DNA of 64,000 nt from Chrysaora quinquecirrha (taxonomy: Eukaryota > Cnidaria > Scyphozoa > Semaeostomeae > Pelagiidae): positions 4,204,470 to 4,268,469 of the forward strand of contig JACTAT010000021.1 in the NCBI GenBank assembly GCA_014526335.1, in the 5' to 3' direction. Position 1 is the first letter of the stretch. Every line of letters begins with the position of its first letter. A model generated the notes under the pieces. That model searched no databases. It saw only the letters and a list, made by a program, of their open reading frames with translations, and was not told the DNA's origin. The position numbers and the translations under genes were made by a program. This document shows positions 14,101-26,500 of the stretch, in pieces.

Positions 14101-17100
14101 GACTAGAAGTCCGAAAAAGTAAACCCTCTAGCGCAGCGCATCCCCAGGTACCTTTACTAAGGAAGAACCCCCCCCCCCCCCTTGTGGATTTAGGATGAAA
14201 AATTAACAAGGTATATTATTTACCTTGGCAAGCCTTAAGCATCCATCTGAAGTACGTGATGTAATTATCAAATGTTGATTAAACAGAAAACAATGTCTCA
14301 TTTTCTCTCTGATTATTCCACATCCAATTCTTGATGTAACATAATGCCTAAGCAGCCCTAGAAAAATAGAGAAGTTAGAGAAAATAATGAAAAAGTAACG
14401 TACATCATATACAGAATACACTGTAAACTTTGTACTTGGATTTTATTGTTATCATACTTATGACGAAGTAGCGTTGTCCACCTGTAGTACACGCTGTGTG
14501 AATGACTGCTATATGTCATGCTTCAATAACTAGTGGTATTGACCACTGAGATCCCTGGGTATTCGTTCTCGAATATTGTTAAAGACAAGCATTTCTAAAA
14601 CCTGTGACAGGATTCGTTCAGATTTATTTTTCTTTTTGTAGTAATAATAGAATAGGAAATAAAAATGGAGCTAAATCTAAATTATGTCCTCGGCAGGGCC
14701 TCACTTTGCGAGTCTGTAGACACAACTTGCAGGTCTACATCAGCTGAAATTTACCGAAACTGATCTTTCACTACACTTTTTTTTAATAAGCAACTTGACT
14801 TTCGTCCAGCCCTCAAAGTTGCTTAAAATTTTAGACATCTAAGCCCTCAAAGCTGCTTAAACGTTGCTTAACATTTTTTGTACCTACTAACCACCCCTGA
14901 CTTCGCGGGTCAAAATCGTCATCTGTTAGGCCTACAACATGGCCTTTGGGAGACAGTAAGTGGAAAAACGTTAGCTAACGAACTTCAACATGCAAAACAT
15001 AAGAACGAAGAACAATTCCCTAATACAAGAAAGAGAATAAGCTTGGTTGTTTGACGTCTTAGTTGCTTACAGTAATTCAATGCAGGCCTCAAGTTGCTTA
15101 AGGTTAAGGTCAGTTCAGCCCTAGTTGCTTATTGAGCGGTTGCTTATTAAAAAAAAGTGTACCCTAACGATGGTCAAAAAGCTACATCTTTTCGTTGAAG
15201 CTTTCGAACCAACTACAGCATAATGTTAAACAGGCACCCTCACATGCCACCTTTAAGAATACTAACACATGTACAGACATATAAGTCGGTACTTGTGTTA
15301 CAATTCATCTTGAAGCTTCGCTTCACTAAAAGTCAACCTTTAAGAATAGATTGAAAAACATTGCTGTTGAGGAAATTTAGAAATGTACTGTACTAGTATT
15401 CATCTTTTAATTTGTAAAAGCATTAGTCACGACCCCCTGAAAAGCAGTTAACATGTAACTGACGGGGCTATCGTGAATAAATAAACACAAATGAATGAAT
15501 GAATGAATGAATGAATAAATGAATGAATTAATTAATTAATTAATTAATTAATCAATCAATCAATCAATCAATCGACGCATGAATGAATGAATGAATGAAT
15601 GAATGAATGAATAAATGAATGAATGAATAAACGAATGAATAAATGAATGAATGAATGAATGAATGAATACCGTTTTCTTTCACTGAACTGCATCAAAACG
15701 TATACCTGCTTGCCTACTACTTTCCTTGTTACAAATAAGAGGATGATAGAGAATTTTGAAATATAGTCTCTAGCAACTTACCAGTTTTTATAAACTTTTG
15801 ATTTGCATCAAGTAGAACATCACATCCACCATCGATCATTCTTTCAATCTCAAGTGTTTGTTTTATACTTTCACTTTCACTCAATTCTACATTCAAACTC
15901 TGAAAAAGAAAATATACTATGCTTTCGACAGAAATTAATCAACAATTCACACGCATGTGAACGCTAGCCCTGTAAGTGCGCTTTAAGAACAAGAATCAAA
16001 TATATGCAGCATCTTAGTTATTTAGTAAAAACATAAAACATTTTTGAATCGCTCAAATACACCTTTCACATGATCGGCCGTCATTATGGAAATTTTTCAA
16101 AATTTCGAGATATAGAGAATTCGGTACCAAATTCGTGTAAGCAGCCAAAATTAAGTCTGACTGCAGAGTCTTGCTATGCTAGAGCATATATGTTATGGGC
16201 GTGCAAAGATTACGATTTTATAAGGGCTTAGGCCTGCCGGGGTGAAAATTTCAGCCTTACTCGTGTTTCACGGTTGAAGCCTTTATAGAATCAGGAACTT
16301 TGGACGCGCATAAGCGCTAGACTGATTACCTAAGCCGTAGTTTCGCTATTGAATTGAATTAATGGACGCTCGAAGTTTGAGCGATCTCCTTTTAGTGCTA
16401 GCCTTGGTCTCATGAGCGATAACTGGGACTCAGGTAATCAGTCTACATAAGCGCTACAACAATGAAACTTTGCACCAATGCTAAGGTTTGGGTGCTCTAC
16501 ACAAATGTAGCATCGAAAACCTGATATTTTGAAATTATGGAAAAAATCCATAATGGCGGCCATTCCTCGAAAAGCTTTATTGACGCGCATGTTGACTGAG
16601 ATTCTCTAGCAACGAACTAACGACCAAATTAGTAAATGTCGAGCAATGTCTTTCCTATACTACTAGAGAGTTTGAGAGTGTGTTGTTTTACTCAAACTTG
16701 TAAAACGTTAAGAATTTTAAAAACTTTCAAAGTACAAAATGCATGTTTGCAAATTTGGATATGTACAGTAGATTGAATGCAATGTCAACCTCGTCCCGAG
16801 GCCCCGGATCGAATTTTCTCGAATTTCAATCGTGAAATCGATTTGGGCCCTCACAAAAATCTGCTAAAACACTTGCAATTTTGGCCTAGGCATAACAACA
16901 TTATGTAGATTCGGAAAGCAGATGTTCTTAGCTAGGAAATGCAAAGAATTTCATTGACAACTGTCAGGAAAGATACAATATCGCATGTAGCATCGTTTTT
17001 TAGTTTTTATACATCATTTTCACATTGTTTTCGCCCTATTTTTGGTGTGATATTATGATTAAATTGTGACGTCACTAAAAACTTCTATTGTTTGAACAGC

Positions 17101-20100
17101 CAATCAAATTGCGAATAGACAAGGCCGATACCAGGGTTGAATATGGACAGTGGAGTTTCAAGTAGAGGCCTATTCACCCTGGGGACGAGGTTGATGCGAT
17201 GTATGTTACGCAGATTAAAAACGAACCTTTCACATAAACTCATGACAAATATTCAAGAAAAACACAATGATATTATATCATATCAACTGCTGATATTGAA
17301 AACGAGGCAGTAAGATATATACATACGTTATGAAGTGACTCCAATTTTTCCAGAATCTCCTGCAACCGAGATTTCTCTGAGTCTCCAGCCGGGGTTGCTT
17401 CTAGTAATTCCCGTAAAATCCTTGCATACGTTGGTAGCTAAGAGATAAAATTCATAGGATGAAGAAAGGAAGATCATTTGTTCAAATGTTTCTATTTTTG
17501 AATGCTTAAATAACAATTAATGTATTCTCAAGAAACTGGCCGGTCAGCGTGCCAGCCTTTGTTGCATGAGCAAGGAACCCAATCTACAGTCGGTGATTCC
17601 GATTTGCAAAGCAAATTTCGGCCAGCACACCTTGCAACGACGACCGGAATGGTATAAATCAAATAATCAAAAATTCATAAACTCGAAAAATAATAAATAG
17701 AGGGATAGGGAGGGAGGGAGAAATCGCACGAACCAAGACAGTTTATCTTATCGGTGGTTGAATTCGAATGAAATTCTCTTCGAGAAAACACTGCTAAAAA
17801 CGTGGAGAGATTTCCTGGAGATCAGCCAGATTCCATATGGATTTCTAGACAGGTAGACTTCTATACAGGAAACCTTACAGACACTTAAGGTGAGCGGCAC
17901 GTTTAGGATTATACAAATATAGCTTTACTCATCGCCTAATGCCCATTGACCTGGAAGGCATCCAGCATTATGCTTATACCAACTAAATTTTGGTTTCTTT
18001 TTATAGATCCGCCCTTTTGTATCAAGAGTCCTCTTTCTTCATCATCAAACACTTATCCTAAAGCAACGACGAAGCATCCAGCTACATAAAATTTCTACTG
18101 TTTTATTGTTATTTTTATACTTTTTTATTTACACTTACACTTTGATTAGACGTTTACTATAACTTGTTTGTTTTTAGTTAAATTAACTGATTTAAGTGTC
18201 AATCAAAATTTCCCGTAAATTTTTTTCAACGTTTACGTCAAGGCCTGATGCATAACCTTGGAAATGCCACTAAACATGGGATTCTCATTAATTATAATCA
18301 ATATTTTTTGGAATTAATCTAAAGAGTTGTCATGTTTGTTGTTGCTCTTCTAATCATCCGATTCATTTTAAAGATACGCTCGTGCCAATAAACCAATTTA
18401 AGCTGTCATTTAATTAGTGTTGAGCTATAATGGTAGAAGGAGTCTATTGTAATTGGGATGTTGAGTTGCATTGGACACCAGAACAAACAACCTGAGATTG
18501 TTGCAACCAGATAACTGGACACTGCAACAAGCCCTCGCGGTACAAAGAAAGACATCAAGCAATTACTAGTAGCTGAAATTGGTCTCCTTAGCTCCTTCTT
18601 TATTAAATACCCCCATTTTCATTTATTGGACCGACCAGTGGTACCTTGTACGTCAATACAAAACTAGTATAATTTAAACGGTTAAGGAAATTCGTTCTCT
18701 TACCAGCGCAACAGGATAATGAAGAAACTGTTCAATCGTCTGAGCATTGCATTCCGGTTTGCTTTCATACCAAGATAGTAATTTCATAAACTTTGGTCTT
18801 CGTTTGCACTGAGATAATGTCTATAACAATAATAATGTTTATAACAATAATAATGTCTATAAAAATAATAATGTCTTTAAAATTAAATGCTCATAACTAT
18901 AACTTTAAAACCAATTGATCAAGCCATGTCTTAAGAGTATAAATCAAGTTTTTGTTCTTAAAATCCACTTCAAGAGCATAAAATTTTTGTCATGTACTTC
19001 AACTATGGTCCACTTCTGAATGGCAGTATGTGTCAGCCAGGAGAAGGCATTCTGGAAGTGTTAGGTATAGATTGCATATATGTTAACAAAGAGGATGTGT
19101 GGAATCATTAGGGCCACTACTGATTTAGAATCTGAAATATATCTTTTCAAAGAGACCTGGGTCGGGCGCGACATTTTTCTGGAAAATGGTAGACCTTTCC
19201 AGCAAGGGAATCCTCTCCACGTGCAACAATTGGAATTGCGGTTGTTTCAGGAGATGTTGTGCATCAAATTTTACTTCAAATTTACGTTTTATTCGAAGAA
19301 AAGTGAAACAAGGCTCCAAATCCCACCATATTTGCTCATGGAGACATTTAATGAATTATGTTCCTGTTTTTGAGGTGCTTTCATCTTTATTCCTGAACTT
19401 ATTTTTGGCAAATATTGTCGCAGATTCCTTTTACATTTTTTTTTCGTTATCCGTGAGTTTGGGCAAAATTTGCTAACCTACCTCTCCTAAAACGACCGCA
19501 ATTCAAGTTGTTGCAAACGGAGAGGATTCCCTTACTCGAAAGGTCTACCATTTTCCAGAAAAATGCCGCGCCCGACCAAGGCCTCTTTTAAAAGGTCTAT
19601 TCACTATCAAGATGATTTCCAGAATTGATTTAGAACAGGCCTATAGCTACAACGTCATTGAAGATCTGATGGAATTTCGTCATTATCAGTGATGCCTTTT
19701 GTGCGAATCTTGTATTATAACACACGAATGTATGGTTTATTACAGCAGCATTCAGCAATGACGGTTTATTACTTTGAAATGGTAAGCGACACATACCAGT
19801 AATGCATTAGTGTGGTTTCTGATATAATCATGGTAAACTGGCAATAAAGTTACCATCGCTGATAGATAATCATCTGAAAAATAAAGAAGTACAGTTGACA
19901 TCCGCTATCTCGAACTCTCAAGGGAAACTGGAATAACGGGGTTCGACATAGCGAATGATTTTTCTATACAAACCCTTATACCAAAACGAGGGGAAATGGA
20001 AAATCGTTCGATATAGCGAATGTTCGAGATAGCGGGCAGTCGAGATAGCGGGCAGTCGAGATAGCGGATGTCAACTGTATCTGGTAAGACCAAATGGGGC

Positions 20101-23100
20101 CTAAACCAAAAGAATCGTATACGACTTTTATGCTTACAACCTCAACTATGTCTCTTTTGAGAATAGATCTGTTGTTAAGCTTTTCCTATCAAGAAAACAA
20201 ATATTAATCCCTTTCTTTCGCATTTAGCTACTACAATTTTCTGCTCTTTTCAGATAGCAAACGTTCTTTTGAAGATAAAACAAAAGAACAAAGCTTTTAC
20301 AGGGCCTCTTTTAACATAGTAACTAGGAGGGGCAAATGCCCCCTCTAGTCCCTATAATTGCCCACCTAGTTTCATAAAGTTGCCTCCCCCCCTTAGTACA
20401 ATGTCCTCTCAAAAGAAAACTGCCAAGAAAAGCAAATCTAAGCCAATCTTGAGGTTGTATTTTGAAAAATTTTCTGGGGGAGCATGCCTCCACACCCCCT
20501 AAATAGGAACAACCCTGGAGCGCTGTACGCCTTCGGCGTTTTTACAGTAAGCTGTAGAATCAAAGTAACTTGTACAGTATTAATTCTCAGCTGAAGTAGG
20601 ATGCCTCCTTGTTATTTCTCCAACTCTGCAGGACAGGTTGAGCATGAATTCCTAACAAAACGACTAAGAATGAACTTGCCAGACTGGACTCGTGCAGTGA
20701 AAGAAAAGGTTGAAGATAAAACAAAGGAACAAAAGAACAAGAAGTCCCCTAAAAATTTTCGCACCCCTAGTTTTATTCCCTTAAAAGAGGCACTGAGCCT
20801 TTAGCTGAAAAAGTTGTTTAATTTCTCAAACTTTCTAGAGTCACAATAAGAATCCAGGAAAGAGAAGTCCATTATAATTACTTGCCCCTTTTTGCAGCAG
20901 CTATAGATAATCTCTCGTTCGTAAGACAAACAACAATTAGTATGAATGACGACAGCCTGTAGACGGTACGCAAAGTGGTTGAGTCGTATAGCTAGCCTTG
21001 GTGTCTGATAGTACATGTACAGCAGTAAATTAAATCATCAAAACCTTACATAAAGATCAGGAAGAAAAGTAATGGTGACAATGGCCTATGAAGAGAAAAA
21101 CAACTGAACATAAAACAGCAATGCAAGGGAACAAGAGATACCTAAATGCATATCTGGCCAGTATTTCTGTCGATGCTTAATTCCCTCCAAAAACATCTTA
21201 TGTAAAATCAATATCACATCACTGCAAGAAAAGGGTTTCAAAGGTTAAAATCAGAGAGGCTCTCTATTTCAATTTCTAACACATGTTTGTATTATAATTG
21301 CCACAAACCTGGATATGCATTTTCCGTCCATCCAGGATTTATGGCTATAGATTTCACAGACTTCCTTGATTTTACAAAGTTTAATTCTTAAAGCTCTTAG
21401 ATATTTTTTAGTTCTACCAGCAAAAATTTCTCCAGCAATGCACGGGAAACATTTGTTAAGGCCATCGTTTTTTTTTCACTTTAATTTGTTAAGCTTATAT
21501 TTTACTCGTGTATTTGAGAGCTTTAGTTACAATTTTCACATTGCAAACTTTCATACAGGGGATGTTGGTGAAACAATTGTACAATTTATAATACCAGCAT
21601 TAAATTTGGCGAAAAGAGGTAGTTGGACACGCTGAAAAAGATAGGATATACCCAATATAGATCTCAACGTTCAATGTTCAGCGACCGTGTTTCCTCCGAT
21701 CGCAGAAAATTTTGATCGAAAATCTACCCTTAGCTACACGGGTGGCCATAAAATTGGGCATACTATGCATTCCGCATCAAGGCACGGGACCCATAGTGTA
21801 ACGTCCCTCATGAACAACGGCGGAGTTAGTTGGTTTGTCGTCCATCCGGAAAGTCACCCATCCAGATGCTGACCTCGCTCGGCCAAGCTGAACTTCAGTT
21901 TTGAAAACCAATAACTATTAGAATAACCGAAATAGTGAAAATGCCGTTATTACATGTTTGCAAATATTGTTTTGATTTCATCTCTGGAGCATGATTGGTA
22001 TTTTGAGTCTGCAGCCATGCTAAACGGAGTATGGAAGACTTTTACAAGAGTGGACAGTTGTTGGACATAATCTTCTTCGGAAACTATAAACTGCCACAGA
22101 ATCTACAACGAAAGATATTGGAATTCATGACTTGGCGCAACATAAACAACTAGACTAGTTTGGAAAAACTTTACTCAAGAATTTGAATTCAAATAGTATT
22201 AATTGTTAAGCTCTGGAAAAACAAACTGGTCATTGCATTGTACAATATTCCGTACTTTACATATGATTTTCTTGGAACTGGTTTAAATAAATTTACAAAA
22301 GTCTAGCTGGTTAGCTAATTTCCATCACCTTTACTTGGTATGACGAATTTTTCCAGTTTGTTTGGCCATTTGTTCAACTTGGTCATTCTTGCTCCTTTCG
22401 ATCGGACCCCCTCCCCCCTTCCTTCCCCTCCTCAGCTGGAACTTGCCATTGTCAAAAATAAACAACCATATCGCTATGCAGAAATGTTAGATTTTGTTTT
22501 GCTCCGATCAATGCCACCGTTAACTAATGCCTTTATATCAAATGGTCAATTCTAATGCCATATTCATCGAAGTCCGTCAAATGCTTTTTTGCATAAATGG
22601 CTTTCTTTAATACTAGAGAAAAACTTAGACTGTCCATTAATAACTATGCTTTAGGGATATTTGAAAAAACTTTAAACAAGCACAGAATAAAATGAAAATG
22701 CAGATGGCAAAGAGATGAGACAGAGAAAGTGGGGAGACGATTTTTGAGGAAGGGATGACATAAATAAGAAAGTGAGGACATTACAAAGTGAGGACATTAC
22801 AAAGGTTCTGACGTATGATGTGACGTAAACAGAATATTTAGATTTTACATAAGGGCTTCTCAAGGTCTCAGTGTTATCAGATGCTAAATCGTAATTCATA
22901 TGCTGGTTGGTATTTACCCTATTTCTCTTCATAAGTTGTTCCCCTTCAGCTGATATAACATAGGTGCCAACCAAACGCAAAAATCTTTTTCGAACAAGCC
23001 AACCACGTATATAACATTGAATCTGCAAAAATAAAATGTTCACTTTATTCATGGCAACAGCTAATGGAGGAATGGATTAAATTAGGAGTTAACTCTTTTC

Positions 23101-23495
23101 TGTTGTTTATCCTGATAGAAACCATTGCTATACACCTTTGAAAGATTCTAAAGCAATCATAACTTGTTCCCACAGCATGTTATAGAGAATTTGACACGTG
23201 TTTGTGGAAGCTTCTCTTTGCTGTGGAACAGTTCTGCAAGCAATATTTGTTTTATAACATATAAGAAAATCCCGAAGTGCTTGCTTTGCTAACAAGCGGG
23301 TAACATTCTGAATCTGCATCTTGCCTCTTGTATAGCTTATTTCAATATTCAATACTGCAAGTCCATAAAACTTATTCAGCCCTCCTGCATAGTTTGATAG
23401 TAGTTTTGATGATATGCTCTGAAAAACACTAGCAACTTCCAGAACCAAACAGAGGCTCACAATTATAGCTTAGCTGAAGAAATTGACTAATAGTG

Positions 23496-23527
<32 letters not shown>

Positions 23528-26500
23528 TTCGAATATTTATACTGGATTAAACACTTCAACTTAAGAGAAGCTGTTATTGAAGGCAATATACATGCATAAG
23601 AGAAGGTCAGTTGCATGAAGACAAAGCAACTCTTTTGAATTCCTACACAAAAGGCGATTTAGCTATTGTTCTCTTATTCAATTTTGATTGATGGATGGCT
23701 CAAGCCACTTTTATATCTTTCGATTCCCTTTAACGTGTGTCCAGTAAAAATTAAAATGATCAACCTAAACGAAACCTAACCCAAAGTGAAAAGTAATAAA
23801 AATGTACTTAATAAGTTTCACAATAAAAGTGACATGCATTTCAATTAAAATGTTTCTTTAAAAAAAGAGTAAAATCCGTTGTTGGCATTTCACGAGCTTC
23901 CAAAGGGAGCATTAGACTCTTTTGCACCAGCAATTGAAAAACTTTTTCTGGCATACTCGGTATTTATTTTTGGGAGACACATAATTTTTAACTGCTTCTT
24001 GTCCATGTCGAATGCTCTATCAGCTGGAAGTAATTCCTGAAAGGATCAATCAACTCGATATAAACTATATCGCAAATATATTTCTTATCCAATAAATACC
24101 TTTGTGATTTTCTTAATCTCATCTGCATTAAAATGTTCAGTAATTTCTTCATCAGACAGCGTCACACTGGTGCCTGAACTTGCTAAATTGCTACTTGTAC
24201 TGTCTCTTGAGCTGTCAGAATGGCGACTGCTACTTTTTCGTTTCAGAGTATTTTCCCTCAAGCCACTGACCTAAAATATTCAAGAGAAAACTTTATTAAC
24301 CTATATGTTGCTATAGCACAGCATTAAGCCCGCGGCACAGGCAAAGTACAATGCTGAGCAAAATGCCATTCGTGACAACTCTGCTTGTAACGTTATAATG
24401 TTGAAGTTGTTGTTCTGTTGATTATTAGCATAATGGCGGATATTTAGGCCACACAAGTTGGCTTTCTGTGCGTACACATCTTGACCTTACACTGCTTAGC
24501 AAAAGTCTCACTGTAAGCGCGCAGTTATGATGAGAAATAAGTCATTCGTGGCTGTGAGGAAAATGTCTATCGTGTTTGATATTTTCTGCTATTCGTGGCA
24601 AATTCCTCACAGTTTCGGTGACCGTGAGTATTTTGCTCACAACTTTCAATTATCACAAACGCATTGTAATGGCAATAGTAGTTAGCTGTTAACGCCGTTG
24701 GAAGGAAGTGCCACTCCGAGGTAGGAGTGGCAGTATTCTAATGCATTGATATTGCGTGATGGTTTGTTTTATTATGTGTGTTATTGGTAATTCTGTAACT
24801 GTATTTCGGAATGTGCTTGGTTGCAATGGTACCAATATTGTTGCAAATCATACTCATTTTATTATCAATTCATCCATTTTAAATGCAAATAGTTTAAAAA
24901 GTCGTCTTGCGAAAAAAATTGTTCCACATCGCAAGTTTTCCAGGTCGCCAGTTTTCCAGAATGAAACTTCTTAAAGTCCCATCTGGTCTGTTTGCTTTCG
25001 AGAAATTTTCATTTGAAAAAAAAAATAACAAAAGAGATACAACAACAAAAGTGTTCACCTCAGCTTTGAGTCTTGCAACTTGAGACCATTGGTCAGCACA
25101 TTCTCGTTGCAATCTTTCTTTTGCTTGTTTCTCTCTTGTTATTTGCGTTTCAAGCTCTTTGATCTTGTTTTTGTATTCCTCATTTCTAGCCCTGAGGCCT
25201 TCACCACTAAAAATTCAAGGTTAGAAAGTCTTATAATACCTTCTTATTTCTAGCGTGTTTCTTTACCCAGTTCCTTACTACAACGTTTTCTATGCTATAG
25301 GAACCACCAGCAACGCTTATGGTATCTAAACATACATATCCATATGTATAAGAGTGAAGTCTTTTATGGCTGTTGAACCATCGTCATCCTTGGTAGCCCA
25401 CAATTACCTATTACAAATTACTACCTTTAAAGAACACAGTAGCCAATTTCAAATCCAACGTCGTATGTTATTAGCAACTTTAAAAAGGCATTAATTCAAC
25501 AGCTACTTAGTATCAACTTTGTTACGTTAGTATCAAAAGCTACAATACATGAGTATTTCATGAGTATTTCATGAGTATTTTTTCAGACTAAACATTCAAA
25601 ACGTTAAAAGACCCGAGACCTCGAAAAGAGTGCCTGTTTTGCCACAGAAAGGGGGTTCAACTCTTCAAGATGGCGTACAAGATTTCAAATCGATCGCCAG
25701 GTAAAGTTGATGGTTGTGACATTATGTATTCAGAACCAGACACTAAGATCTCAGAAGTAGATAAACTAATGAGTCCTCGACTCTAGCATTGACGCACCGT
25801 GGCTGGGGCTCAAACAACCTCGTCCCCAGGCCCTAAATCGAATTTCCTCGAACCTCAACCGTCAAATCGATTTTGGCCCTGGTACCGGCCACAAAATCTG
25901 TCAAAATACTGGCAATTTTGGCCTAGGCATAAAAACAAGAAGTCTATTCCGAAAGCAGATGTTCTTAGAAAGGAAATGCAAAGAATTCGATTGATAACTG
26001 TAGGGCAAGATACAATATCTCATGTAGCATAATTTTTTGGTTTTTATAGATGTTTTTTGCATAGTTTTCGGCCTATTTTGGTGTGAAATTTTGAAGAAAC
26101 GGTGACGTCACTTAAAATTACTATTGTTTGAAGAGCCAATCAAATTTCGAATAGACAAGGCCGATACCAGTGTCGAATATGGACAGTGGAGTTTCACGTA
26201 GAGGCCTATTCACCCTGGGGACGAGGTTGGGGCTCAAAGCCTGACCTCACCAAGCTATTGGCACCACAAGCTAGGTGGATTTGCTAAGACATCTGACATG
26301 GGAATGCAATGACATACGTTTAATGAAGGTATCTTATAATGGTTGCTACGGTAATAAGTATCAATCGTAACCACCATCACAAAGTCCGCTATCGAATAAA
26401 CATGGACCCAACTTAATTTAATATCTCTTAAATGAATACAAAGAAGAAGTGATGATAGTAATAATTAATATGTACAGAAATTAAAGGCTTTAAATGGAGA

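Noticed and set aside
21044..21076. Possible extra DH exon (IVTITFLPDLY) with GTAAGG donor
   Set aside because: The phase does not fit exon 7, and exon 7 joins exon 8 without gaps in alignment to RASGRF.
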